Assembly (NCBI GenBank): GCA_902533625.1
Contig: CACAMI010000001.1
Coordinates: 1-64,000, forward strand
Origin: an uncultured Alphaproteobacteria bacterium
Lineage (GTDB): Bacteria; Pseudomonadota; Alphaproteobacteria; Rhodobacterales; Rhodobacteraceae
Direction: 5' to 3'
DNA length: 64,000 bases
Each line of letters begins with the position of its first letter. Within the stretch, counting starts at the first letter, position 1. This document shows positions 9,588-18,828 of the stretch, piece after piece. The notes below the pieces were generated by a model. That model searched no databases and was not told the origin of the DNA. It saw only the letters and a list, made by a program, of their open reading frames with translations. A program made the position numbers and the translations under genes.

Positions 9588-10927
9588 TTGACTTTTTCTT
9601 TTTCAATGGGAACATATAAAAGATCTAATAGGTTGGAAAGATTGCCGTCTTGAATGAGTTCTCTAGTTGCATTTTCTATTTTCTCTGCCTTATCTAAGCC
9701 TATTATATTTTCTGAAAGCCTAAAAAATTTTGATGTTAATTCAGCTTTTTCCGGCGGCTCGTCTGCTGTCCACCTAGGGTTAACAAAATCACTTTTAAGG
9801 ATAGTACCATTTTTCAAATGCAACTTCGCAGAAGCATATCTCTGATCAGGAAATTGAGAATTGCAAAAGTCATTTTCAACCATTTTTAAAGACTTTGAAA
9901 TTCTAAGGACCTCAGAATTATTAAGAAAACTGTCAGACACTTCATGAACTCCTACACTACCTGTAACAAGTGCAACTGCGCAGGGGTAGGAGGTAGAATA
10001 TTGGGCTTCTTCCGTGTTTTTTGGTTCACTAACTGCAAGCCGTACAGCTTCATGAAATGTAGAAACTTCTATTTCCTCGACTTGCTCTGATGAAATATTG
10101 TATTTTTCCTTTATAGATAAAACTGCTTCAATTGGACCTTGTGCCCATCTGCATACAGGGTAAGGCTTAAAGTACTGTCGATCAATAAGCCAATTCTCTC
10201 CTAAATCTTCCCAGAACATTTTTGCGTCATTACTTTCAACGGTTAATGCCGGGGCACCGGTAAATCCTTCCTTTGCCAAAAAGGCCGCTGAAACTCCAGA
10301 CATTGCACCAAAACCAGAGCCGTCTTTAAGCATACTAGGAGAATCAATACACCTCATCATTTGGCTGCGTGGCCCATGATATTCTGCAATTCCAAGAGCA
10401 TGACGTGTTTCTTCATATCCAAGCCCCAACCTTCTGGCCCCTAATGCTGCAACAGCTAAGGAAACCCAAGCTCCAGATGTATGATAGTCTGGAACCGTTG
10501 CATGTAATGCTAAAGCCAACCTGCTTCCTAACTCATAACCCAAAGTTATATCAGTAAGAAAAGATTGACCTCCTAAAGATTTAGTTACGTCAGCAAAAGC
10601 AACAGCTGCCGGAAACACTCCACATCCCACATGACCTTTTGCTCCGTTAAAGCCATCGTGAGCATCAATTGAGTCTATAGTCATTCCTCCTGCTAAAGCC
10701 GCTCCTGCTGGACTGACGTTTCTTCCATCAAAAAGAAGTTTGGTTTTATATTTATTTGAGCCAAACGTCTCAACAGCATGTTCACAAATTAGCTTAGATA
10801 ACTTCGTCGTAGTTCCGGAAATTCCGACACCTATCAAGTCCAAAACACAATTCTCTGCCATTTCCTGAGATTTCTGAGGAATATCAGAAAATTTCAATTC
10901 ATGAATAAAATCTATGACTTTCTTCAT
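9584..10927 (-). CDS. MmgE/PrpD family protein
   Basis: 447 aa; GISGTTTKLSKL, SIDAHDGFNGAKGHVGCGVFPAAVAFAD, YFKPYPVCRWAQGPIEAV. Confidence 0.85.
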   Translation of the reverse strand: MKKVIDFIHELKFSDIPQKSQEMAENCVLDLIGVGISGTTTKLSKLICEHAVETFGSNKYKTKLLFDGRNVSPAGAALAGGMTIDSIDAHDGFNGAKGHVGCGVFPAAVAFADVTKSLGGQSFLTDITLGYELGSRLALALHATVPDYHTSGAWVSLAVAALGARRLGLGYEETRHALGIAEYHGPRSQMMRCIDSPSMLKDGSGFGAMSGVSAAFLAKEGFTGAPALTVESNDAKMFWEDLGENWLIDRQYFKPYPVCRWAQGPIEAVLSIKEKYNISSEQVEEIEVSTFHEAVRLAVSEPKNTEEAQYSTSYPCAVALVTGSVGVHEVSDSFLNNSEVLRISKSLKMVENDFCNSQFPDQRYASAKLHLKNGTILKSDFVNPRWTADEPPEKAELTSKFFRLSENIIGLDKAEKIENATRELIQDGNLSNLLDLLYVPIEKEKVN

Positions 10928-11042
10928 TTCTATAAACTACCACTGGAAAATTCAGGTATATTGAAAAATAGTTTGACCCCAAAATCTTTTTCAGTCACGT
11001 TAATTTTCACTTTATTTACTGCAATTATGAAAGGTTGCTCAA

Positions 11043-12569
11043 ATGAAGCCAAATATAGTTATCATAATGGCGGATCAATTGGCACCCCATTTTTGTGGTA
11101 CATACGGCCACAAAGTTGCAAAGACACCAAACATTGATTCCTTGGCAAAAGGTGGAATGAGGTTCGATGCAGCCTACTGCAACTCGCCACTTTGTGCTCC
11201 GTCTCGATTTTCATTCATGTCCGGCCAGCTTGTGAGTCGAATTGCTGCCTATGACAACGCATCTGAATTCAAGGCTGCTACTCCAACATTTGCACATTAT
11301 TTAAAGACATTAGGATATAGAACATGCCTTAGCGGCAAAATGCATTTCGTAGGACCTGATCAAAAACACGGATTCCAAGATCGAATTACGACAGATATTT
11401 ATCCATCTGACTTTGCCTGGACGCCAGATTGGGAAGCTCCAGATGAGAGAATAGATAAATGGTATCACAATATGCAGACAGTAAAAGAAAGTGGCGTTGC
11501 AGTAGCCACTTTTCAAACAGATTATGATGACGAGGTGGGTTTTGCTGCTAAACGATGGTTAATTGATAGAGGTCGAGACAGGGCAAATGGGAAAAAAGAA
11601 CCTTTTGCAATGGTGGCAAGCTTTATACATCCTCATGACCCATATGTTGCAAAGCCTGAATGGTGGAATCTTTATTCAGACAATCAAATTGAACTGCCCG
11701 AATGCAAAATACCAACTGAAAAAATGGATCCTTTTTCTCAAAGATTAATGGATGGTATTGAGGCGAGTTATGTTCCCCTTAGCAATGAGGAAATTATAAG
11801 AGCTCGTCGAGCCTATCTTGCAAATGTCAGTTACTTCGATAGTAAAGTTGGAGAAATAGTAAAGACATTAAAAGATATAAATGAAATCGAAAATACCTTG
11901 ATTATTGTAACCGCTGATCATGGAGACATGCTTGGTGAAAGAGGGCTATGGTATAAAATGAATTTTTTTGAACACTCTGCCAGAGTTCCCCTGATTTTTT
12001 CAGGACCAGGCGTGGTTAAAGGTGCTACTAGAAATGCTTGCTCTCTAGTAGATATACTACCAACTCTTTTGGAGGTGGCAGGTGGGGGAGAAGACATTTT
12101 AGGAGAGCCAATAGATGGAAGGAGTTTATTACCTTTAGCCAGAGGCGAAAAAGATAAAAAAAATGAAGCCATTGGAGAATATTGTGCTGAAATGACTCCA
12201 TATCCTGTCTTCATGATAAGAAGAGATAACTTCAAATACATTCATTGTGATCCAGATCCACCACAAATGTATAACTTAGATGAAGATCCACTCGAAAAAA
12301 ACAATCTCGCCTTTGACTCAATTTATAGCAGTCATGTTGAAAACTTTTCCATAGAAGTTTCTGAAAGATGGAATAGCGAAAAACTTCGTTTAGATATAAT
12401 AAATACGCAAAAATCCAGGAGAGCCTTGCATTCGGCAATGGAGGCAGGTGCGGGGGAACATTGGGATTATGATCCGCCAAGTGATGCTAGCCAAAAATAT
12501 GTCAGAAATCACATGGATTGGACCGTTGCAGCCGAACGCTATAGATTCCCACCTTACAAGAGTAAATGA
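11043..12569 (+). CDS. betC: Choline-sulfatase (BetC-like sulfatase)
   Basis: MKPNIVIIMADQL...YCNSPLCAPSRFSFMSGQLVSR...TCLSGKMHFVGPDQKHGF...WTPDWEAPDERIDKWYHNM...DASQKYVRNHMDW; C-x-P-S-R formylglycine motif plus BetC-typical segments and C-terminal tail. Confidence 0.85.
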   Translation: MKPNIVIIMADQLAPHFCGTYGHKVAKTPNIDSLAKGGMRFDAAYCNSPLCAPSRFSFMSGQLVSRIAAYDNASEFKAATPTFAHYLKTLGYRTCLSGKMHFVGPDQKHGFQDRITTDIYPSDFAWTPDWEAPDERIDKWYHNMQTVKESGVAVATFQTDYDDEVGFAAKRWLIDRGRDRANGKKEPFAMVASFIHPHDPYVAKPEWWNLYSDNQIELPECKIPTEKMDPFSQRLMDGIEASYVPLSNEEIIRARRAYLANVSYFDSKVGEIVKTLKDINEIENTLIIVTADHGDMLGERGLWYKMNFFEHSARVPLIFSGPGVVKGATRNACSLVDILPTLLEVAGGGEDILGEPIDGRSLLPLARGEKDKKNEAIGEYCAEMTPYPVFMIRRDNFKYIHCDPDPPQMYNLDEDPLEKNNLAFDSIYSSHVENFSIEVSERWNSEKLRLDIINTQKSRRALHSAMEAGAGEHWDYDPPSDASQKYVRNHMDWTVAAERYRFPPYKSK

Positions 12570-12575
12570 ATTATT

Positions 12576-13154
12576 TTATTTCTCATCCATCACAGATAAT
12601 TTATCCATTCCTTTACCGCGCCAAAGAACAAAAGTAAGAATTGGCTCTGAAGATGTTATCATTGAGTGGCTCTGCCAACTCTTGTGAAAGCAGGTTTCAT
12701 TTACTTTCAATAGCTTTTCGCCTTCTTTTGTCCTGAACAAGCCACTTCCTGCTAATATAAAATAAATTTCCTCTGCTTCATGGCTGTGCCAATCGTACGT
12801 TAATTCCTCTCCCCAGTATGCTATAAAGCCTCTAATTTTATTAGAATGATAATGTCCTTCAGGACCAATCAACTCATAATACCCATACCTATTTAAGAAA
12901 TCAGAACCCACTTCCTCTTCTTTGTAGGTACGTTGCCAATTAACTAATGAAGTATTTTCCTTTATAATTTCAATTAAATTTTGGGTTTCTTCAGTTCCTC
13001 TTAATTCAAATTTTGACACTAGTTCGGTGGCAGGTATATTTTCAGAAGGCTGATCAACTTTTACTAAATCATCTGGCCACTCTACAAATTCCCTTAATTC
13101 AGAATTTTCTTTATGAACCTTTCGAGCGCTCTCTAAAATTAACTCTAAACTCAT
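12576..13154 (-). CDS. dddQ: DddQ-like dimethylsulfoniopropionate (DMSP) lyase, cupin
   Basis: 192 aa; RYGYYELIGPEGHYHSNKIRGFIAYWGEELTYDWHSHEAEEIYFILAGSGLF...HKSWQSHSMITSSEPILTFVLWRGKG resembles the DddQ core. Confidence 0.78.
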   Translation of the reverse strand: MSLELILESARKVHKENSELREFVEWPDDLVKVDQPSENIPATELVSKFELRGTEETQNLIEIIKENTSLVNWQRTYKEEEVGSDFLNRYGYYELIGPEGHYHSNKIRGFIAYWGEELTYDWHSHEAEEIYFILAGSGLFRTKEGEKLLKVNETCFHKSWQSHSMITSSEPILTFVLWRGKGMDKLSVMDEK

Positions 13155-14236
13155 GTTGTAACCACAATATTTCCAGTATGCTTTTTAGCTATAAATGTTT
13201 CTTGAGCTTCCCTTAGTTCATGCAATTTAAAAGTTGCGGCGAGGCATGGCTTAATTTGACCAGTCTCAATATACTTAACTAAGTCAATTGTAACTTGTGG
13301 GTCTAGGACAGTTGATCCGTGAAAAGATAAGTCCCTGAGATAAAGAGTACGTAAATCCAAGTCAACTATAGGGCCAGCTATTGCCCCTGAACAGACATAT
13401 CGGCCGCCCCTTTCTAGGACATCCACTAAATCCCTCCATATTTTTCCTCCAACCACATCAGCTACAACAGTTATTTTTTCTTCTTTTAAAATTGCTTTAA
13501 TTTTTTCTGGAGATCGGGGCAAAACCTGATCTGCACCAAGCCAAATAACATCTTTGTGCTTTTCAACGGACGCAAGCGCTATTACCTTTGCTTTTCTCCT
13601 TTTTGCAAGTTGTACAAGTGCTCCACCCACTCCTCCAGATGCCCCAGGAATGAGAACAACATCCTCCTCAGAAACGTCAGCTCTATTTAACATTCCTTCG
13701 GCGGTTGCATACGAGCAAGAAAAAGTTGCTAGTTCAGCATCTGTTAAATTTGACTCTATTGAAAGAGCATTGCTGGAAGGAATTGCTGCGTAATCAGCAA
13801 ATCCCCCATCACATTCGGAACCAAAATACCCCGTCTTGCTTTTGTTAAAAGGTTCATTTGGATTTCTTATCCATCCGTCAGTTATTACCCTTTGACCAAT
13901 TCTTGAAGGATTTATTCCTGTACCCACAGCTACTATTTCACCACAAACATCAGCACCTTGAATACGTGGAAATGTGATGGGCTTTCCTCCCCAAGACGGG
14001 TCCTCTTCTCCAGCTTCTTCAAAAGCATCTCCAGTTGTAGCATCTGAGACAGTTTTGGAATACCACCCTGTTCTAGTATTTATGTCAGTATTATTTAGGC
14101 CACAGGCACGAACATGAATTAATACCTCTCCAGCCTTTATATCTGGTACAGGCCAATCATCTCGAAAGACAATTTTTTCAAGACCCCCATGCCCCATAGT
14201 AACCATTGCTTTCATCTTATTTGGCAATGGACCCAT
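13151..14236 (-). CDS. Zinc-binding/MDR family alcohol dehydrogenase
   Basis: MKAMVTMGHGGLEKIVFRDDWPVPDIKAGEVLIHVRACGLNNTDINTRTGWY...VLIPGASGGVGGALVQLAKRR; 4-nt overlap with the dddQ-like start. Confidence 0.85.
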   Translation of the reverse strand: MGPLPNKMKAMVTMGHGGLEKIVFRDDWPVPDIKAGEVLIHVRACGLNNTDINTRTGWYSKTVSDATTGDAFEEAGEEDPSWGGKPITFPRIQGADVCGEIVAVGTGINPSRIGQRVITDGWIRNPNEPFNKSKTGYFGSECDGGFADYAAIPSSNALSIESNLTDAELATFSCSYATAEGMLNRADVSEEDVVLIPGASGGVGGALVQLAKRRKAKVIALASVEKHKDVIWLGADQVLPRSPEKIKAILKEEKITVVADVVGGKIWRDLVDVLERGGRYVCSGAIAGPIVDLDLRTLYLRDLSFHGSTVLDPQVTIDLVKYIETGQIKPCLAATFKLHELREAQETFIAKKHTGNIVVTT

Positions 14237-14299
14237 ACTAATACCCTTTTCATAATCAATTTATGGTAAAGTTCTTTTCAACAGATACCAATAAAAACT

Positions 14300-15658
14300 T
14301 TAATTTAAAACTTGTCCTCGTGTCTTATACCAAAACCTTGTAAGTAAAAAGACTGAGGCAAGAGCAAGACCTGCCACCAATCCAAACCAAACACCTTGAG
14401 GGCCAAGGGCTAACTTTATTCCTAACAAATAACTCGTAGTAAACCCCACTCCCCAGTAACTAATAAGGGCAAATATAAAAGGAACTCGGACATCCTGGAT
14501 ACCACGTAATAAGCCGAGCCCGATAGCCTGCAGACCATCAGTTAATTGAAAACATGCTGCGATCGTCATTAGACCCACCCCAACAGCCATTATAGCTTGG
14601 CTTTCTGGTTGCAAGGTATCTATAAATAAACTTACAAGAGTATGTGGAAACAAGAGGAAAACAAGAATTGCCATAAACGCAAAAACCGCCGACATACTCA
14701 CGGCACAAACGCCTATTCGTCTCAAATCTTCAAGTGAATCCTTACGACCATATGCATTGCCAATTAATGTCGTAGCTACTTGGGAAAGACCAAGGTGAAC
14801 CATAAACGTAACTGCCATAATTTGCATGGCTATTCCGTGAGCAGCCACCTCAATTGGCCCTATCCAACCAACCATAATTGTTACACCAGAAAATAGCCCT
14901 GATTCTGCCAAATAGGTAAGACTAATAGGCACACCTAAGGTAAAAATATTTTTTAGTGAGGAAACATCAGGTCTCCATATGTTTTTAAATAACTCGTGTT
15001 GAGGAAAATAACTTTGTGAATACCAAACAAAAATAAAAAGTATAACCAGTGTACCTCCAAGTGTCGACAACGCTGCACCCTGAATCCCCATCTCTGGAAA
15101 GCCAAAGTTTCCATAAATAAGGATCCAGCCAGTAATGACTTTAAATATCAATCCGGAAACCGTTGCCCACAAAACAATGTTTGTATGTTTTAATCCAGTT
15201 AAATAGCACCGTAACGTAACATCCAGAAGAGCTGGAAACATAACAAATGCCATAATTCGCAAGTATTCTTGCGCGGTCTCCGAAAGTTCCTCTGATTGTC
15301 CAAGAAAAATTAAAACTGTTTCTGACCAATAGAGTATTGGAAAGACAAAAATCGAAAACATGGTTGATAGCCAAATTGCCATCCTTGTGTTTCTGCGTAC
15401 TTGAGTATCTTCACCACGGGCATCATGGGCAGCCACAACTGACATTAACGCATAGGAAAAACCCCCTCCTACAATTAACAGAATGAAAAAAACGGAGCTA
15501 GCTACGATTAATGATGCCAACACTTTAGGATTGTAGTGCCCCAACATCGCAGTATCTACAATCGATGCAGAGAATTGCGCTATATTTCCACCAATAATAG
15601 GAAAACCTAAAAATAATAAAGATTTATAGATAGGGAATGATTTTTCCATATCTCCCAA
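14300..15658 (-). CDS. MATE family efflux transporter
   Basis: 452 aa polytopic; FPIIGGNIAQFSASIVDTAMLGHY, GVPISLTYLAESGLF, AAHGIAMQIMAVTFMVHLGLSQVATTLIGNAYGR. Confidence 0.9.
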   Translation of the reverse strand: MGDMEKSFPIYKSLLFLGFPIIGGNIAQFSASIVDTAMLGHYNPKVLASLIVASSVFFILLIVGGGFSYALMSVVAAHDARGEDTQVRRNTRMAIWLSTMFSIFVFPILYWSETVLIFLGQSEELSETAQEYLRIMAFVMFPALLDVTLRCYLTGLKHTNIVLWATVSGLIFKVITGWILIYGNFGFPEMGIQGAALSTLGGTLVILFIFVWYSQSYFPQHELFKNIWRPDVSSLKNIFTLGVPISLTYLAESGLFSGVTIMVGWIGPIEVAAHGIAMQIMAVTFMVHLGLSQVATTLIGNAYGRKDSLEDLRRIGVCAVSMSAVFAFMAILVFLLFPHTLVSLFIDTLQPESQAIMAVGVGLMTIAACFQLTDGLQAIGLGLLRGIQDVRVPFIFALISYWGVGFTTSYLLGIKLALGPQGVWFGLVAGLALASVFLLTRFWYKTRGQVLN

Positions 15659-15671
15659 CTAGGAGGATTTA

Positions 15672-15725
15672 AAGCACAATACAAGCAATTTATAAAAAAG
15701 CATTCTATAATGGCATATTGTGCTT
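15672..15725. repeat. Perfect 10-bp inverted repeat, 34-bp spacer, between divergent MATE and GFA genes
   Basis: AAGCACAATA (15672-15681) and TATTGTGCTT (15716-15725). Confidence 0.6.
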
Positions 15726-15821
15726 CATATGTGTGAAACATTAAACTTAAACAGATAAAATAAATAAAAAAAATTCGATACTATGTTAGAATATCGTATT
15801 TTTTAAATGTGAGGGCTATCT

Positions 15822-16244
15822 ATGCCTAAAGCTATAGTGGAAAATTCAAAAAGCAATCACAGAGGGCAATGCTTTTGCGGGTTAATAAAGTTTTCAGTAA
15901 CTGGAGAAACTTTTTGGTCAGCCATATGTCATTGTAATAGCTGCCGCTTGACCTCTGGGGCACCAATCATGGCATGGACTGGATTCATTAAGGAACAGGT
16001 CAAGTGGAAAGGGCCTGCCAGAAAAGAATTTTCCTCATCAGAAGGTGTCACAAGGGGTTTTTGTGGAATATGCGGGACGACATTATCTTATTCAGGTGAA
16101 AAATTTGGGGGTGAAAATATTTTCATATCTACAACCACCTTTGAAAATCCAGAAGTTTTTGTACCAACTGAACAAGTATTTTCATGTGAAAGTCTGACTT
16201 GGTTGTCACTCAATGACAGTATTCCAAAAGTGGATATGTTGTAA
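15822..16244 (+). CDS. GFA family (glutathione-dependent formaldehyde-activating enzyme-like) protein
   Basis: GQCFCGLIKFSVTG...ICHCNSCRLTSGAPIMAW...RGFCGICGTTLSY zinc-binding CxC/CxxC pattern. Confidence 0.88.
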   Translation: MPKAIVENSKSNHRGQCFCGLIKFSVTGETFWSAICHCNSCRLTSGAPIMAWTGFIKEQVKWKGPARKEFSSSEGVTRGFCGICGTTLSYSGEKFGGENIFISTTTFENPEVFVPTEQVFSCESLTWLSLNDSIPKVDML

Positions 16245-16276
16245 TCAGTTCCAGTAATAATTAGAGAGATTAAATT

Positions 16277-17788
16277 ATGAATGAAGTAATAGAACAATAT
16301 TTAAATTTAAGTCACAATTTGTATGTTAACGGCAAACATCAGAAAAGCTCATCTACCTCTGGTTTAGAAGTTATTGACCCAGCCACAGAGATCAAGCTGG
16401 GAGAAATTGCTGAAACAACCTCAAATGAAATAAATGATAGCATTGACATTTCAAAAGGAGCACAAAAAAACTGGTGGAAAATTTCTGCCTTAGAGCGAGC
16501 CCACTTAATGCATAAAGTTGCCGACAAGATGATTAAAATGAAATCTGTTCTTGCAGAAGGTTTAACTAGGGAAATGGGTAAACCATACAAAGAATCTGCA
16601 GACGAAGTAGAATGGTCTGCTCACTCAATTAGATATAGTGCTGAAATAGGTCGGAGTGATGCCGGCAGAGTGATGGGCCCCGCCGTTGAAGGTCAATTTC
16701 ATTATACTTTAAAACAACCTCTAGGAACTGCTGTACTTATTCTTCCATTTAATTACCCATTAGTGCTTCTTGCTTGGGAGGCTGGGGCAGCCCTTGCCGC
16801 AGGCAATGCCGTGATTATAAAGCCTTCAGAATATACTACTCTTGTTACATTAATGTTTGCTGAAGCTTTCTCCGAATTACCGAATGGGGTTTTCCAAGTC
16901 CTTACAGGTGGTGGGAAAGTAGGGAAATCTTTAGTCAAGCACCCAGATACAAATGTGATTGCCTTTACTGGAAGTGTTCCCGTAGGTAGATCAGTTGCAA
17001 AAACATGTGGCGATCTCATGAAGCCCTGCTTAATCGAAAACTCTGGAAATGATCCGTTCTTAGTTATGCCTTCTGCTCCCCTAGATATGGCTGCAAGAGC
17101 AGCAAGCTTTTCAGCTTTTATGAACTGTGGACAAATTTGTGTTTCAGCTGAAAGATTTTTTGTTCACGAAAAAATTTATGATGAGTTTATTGATAAGTTT
17201 ATCAAGGAAGCTAAAAAAGTGAGGGTAGGTAATGGACTTGGTAAGGTAGATATGGGCCCTATGGTTTCATCCAAAGAACGTGACAGATATGAAAGCTTGT
17301 TAAAACATGCAAAAGACCAAGGTGCTGAACCAATTGTGGGAGGTGGTAGGCCTAGTGAATTTAACAGAGGCTGGTTTGTGGAACCAACAATTTTGACGGG
17401 TTGCAATGCTAAAATGGATATTTTCAACAACGAAAGCTTTGGTCCAGTGGCACCAATATGTAAGGTGAGTAGCTTTGAGGAAGGAATTAAGCTTGCTAAT
17501 GATTCCAAATACGGCCTGGGAGCAAATATCTACACCAAAGATTTGTCAGAAGGAATAACTGCCTCTGAAGAATTGCAAGTTGGGATGGTATGGGTAAATG
17601 CTCCCCTCCTTGATAATGATGCTGGCCCATTTGGAGGTTCAAAGCTCAGCGGACTGGGCAGACAACTTGGTCCTGAAGGTCTTGAAACTTTCCGTGAAAC
17701 GAAAACCGTAATGATCGATCCAAATTGTAGCGCACAAGATTTCTGGTGGTTCCCTTATTCAGATGAAGAATCTTATCCCGAAAAGTAA
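16277..17788 (+). CDS. NAD-dependent aldehyde dehydrogenase
   Basis: ILPFNYPLVLLAWEAGAALAAGNAVIIKPSEYT, FTGSVPVGRSV, FMNCGQICVSAERFF (catalytic Cys), ESFGPVAPI. Confidence 0.92.
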   Translation: MNEVIEQYLNLSHNLYVNGKHQKSSSTSGLEVIDPATEIKLGEIAETTSNEINDSIDISKGAQKNWWKISALERAHLMHKVADKMIKMKSVLAEGLTREMGKPYKESADEVEWSAHSIRYSAEIGRSDAGRVMGPAVEGQFHYTLKQPLGTAVLILPFNYPLVLLAWEAGAALAAGNAVIIKPSEYTTLVTLMFAEAFSELPNGVFQVLTGGGKVGKSLVKHPDTNVIAFTGSVPVGRSVAKTCGDLMKPCLIENSGNDPFLVMPSAPLDMAARAASFSAFMNCGQICVSAERFFVHEKIYDEFIDKFIKEAKKVRVGNGLGKVDMGPMVSSKERDRYESLLKHAKDQGAEPIVGGGRPSEFNRGWFVEPTILTGCNAKMDIFNNESFGPVAPICKVSSFEEGIKLANDSKYGLGANIYTKDLSEGITASEELQVGMVWVNAPLLDNDAGPFGGSKLSGLGRQLGPEGLETFRETKTVMIDPNCSAQDFWWFPYSDEESYPEK

Positions 17789-17791
17789 CTT

Positions 17792-18649
17792 TTATGAGTT
17801 AAAATTGGATAGTTTTCTCAGAACGTTTAGGGTTGCTGTTTCGAATTCTTGGAATTCCAAGTTTTGCTTATCAGCCCTTATAACCTTTAAGGCGTCTTGA
17901 TAGGCTTCCACATCCTTTTCCAATATTCCAATAGTATTCTTTGCACTATGTCCTTTACTTGACCATTCAATCTTCTCAAAATTAGAACCAAACCATGTTT
18001 GGCCTGAAGAGCAATTCATTATTTCTAGCAGTTTCTCGGGCTTTAAATTTAGTGATGGGGCCTGAGACAAAACCTGCCTAACTGCAGCCACTGTAGCCGA
18101 AGTAACAAAATTATTTAAAACCTTAATAGACATTCCGGTTCCGAAATCTCCGATATGAAAAATATTTTCACCTAAAATCTTTAAAAGAGGGGATATAAAT
18201 TCAAACTCTTCTTCGCTTGATCCTACCATAAATGTTAGTGATGCTGCTCTTGCTCCCTTAGAAGCGCCAGACATTGGAGTATCAATCATGACAATATTTT
18301 TTGGTGCTCTTGCCCTTAAATCTTGAATAAATCTCGGAGATAGAGTTGAGCAAATTAGAAAGAACTTTTTTTCATCTAAGTTAAAAATGCCACCTTCACC
18401 TTCTGTTAAATCCAATGTCTCCTTTTCGTCTCGTACTACACTAAAAATCACCTCACATTTCTGAAAAAATTTAACTTTATTTTCTAGGAAATTTTCTTTT
18501 ACAGACGAAAATTCAGACTTACTTCTAATATCAAATCCCAATGCAGAGATTTTATTTTTAAGAAGAACTTCCAGCATTGGCAGACCCATTTCACCACATC
18601 CGACTATCCCAATTTTCTTTTGTAATATATTTTCCATGTCTTTCATCAA
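17792..18649 (-). CDS. NAD(P)-dependent beta-hydroxyacid dehydrogenase (HIBADH-like)
   Basis: KIGIVGCGEMGLPMLEVLLKN...MIDTPMSGASKGARAASLTFMVG...GTGMSIKVLNNFV. Confidence 0.82.
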   Translation of the reverse strand: MMKDMENILQKKIGIVGCGEMGLPMLEVLLKNKISALGFDIRSKSEFSSVKENFLENKVKFFQKCEVIFSVVRDEKETLDLTEGEGGIFNLDEKKFFLICSTLSPRFIQDLRARAPKNIVMIDTPMSGASKGARAASLTFMVGSSEEEFEFISPLLKILGENIFHIGDFGTGMSIKVLNNFVTSATVAAVRQVLSQAPSLNLKPEKLLEIMNCSSGQTWFGSNFEKIEWSSKGHSAKNTIGILEKDVEAYQDALKVIRADKQNLEFQEFETATLNVLRKLSNFNS

Positions 18650-18670
18650 GCTTTCGCCAACACATTTTCC

Positions 18671-18690
18671 TTCTAGTCATAATACTAGAA
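18671..18690. promoter_or_regulatory. Operator-like inverted repeat between divergent HIBADH-like and PanE-like genes
   Basis: TTCTAGT-CATAAT-ACTAGAA. Confidence 0.4.
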
Positions 18691-18828
18691 AGGTAACATT
18701 TATAAATAAAGTTTATAATATTTGCATAGCAATAGATCTTAACCTTGAATTTCAAAATTAAGGCAGTACTAATTTATATTGTTCAAAGGTAAAGCTTTTA
18801 CAGCTAATAGCATTTTTAGGATTAGATT

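Noticed and set aside
15776-15805. CGATA...TATCG near the GFA start as a regulatory hairpin
   Set aside because: Only 5-bp arms with an 11-nt loop in AT-rich DNA; not distinguishable from chance.
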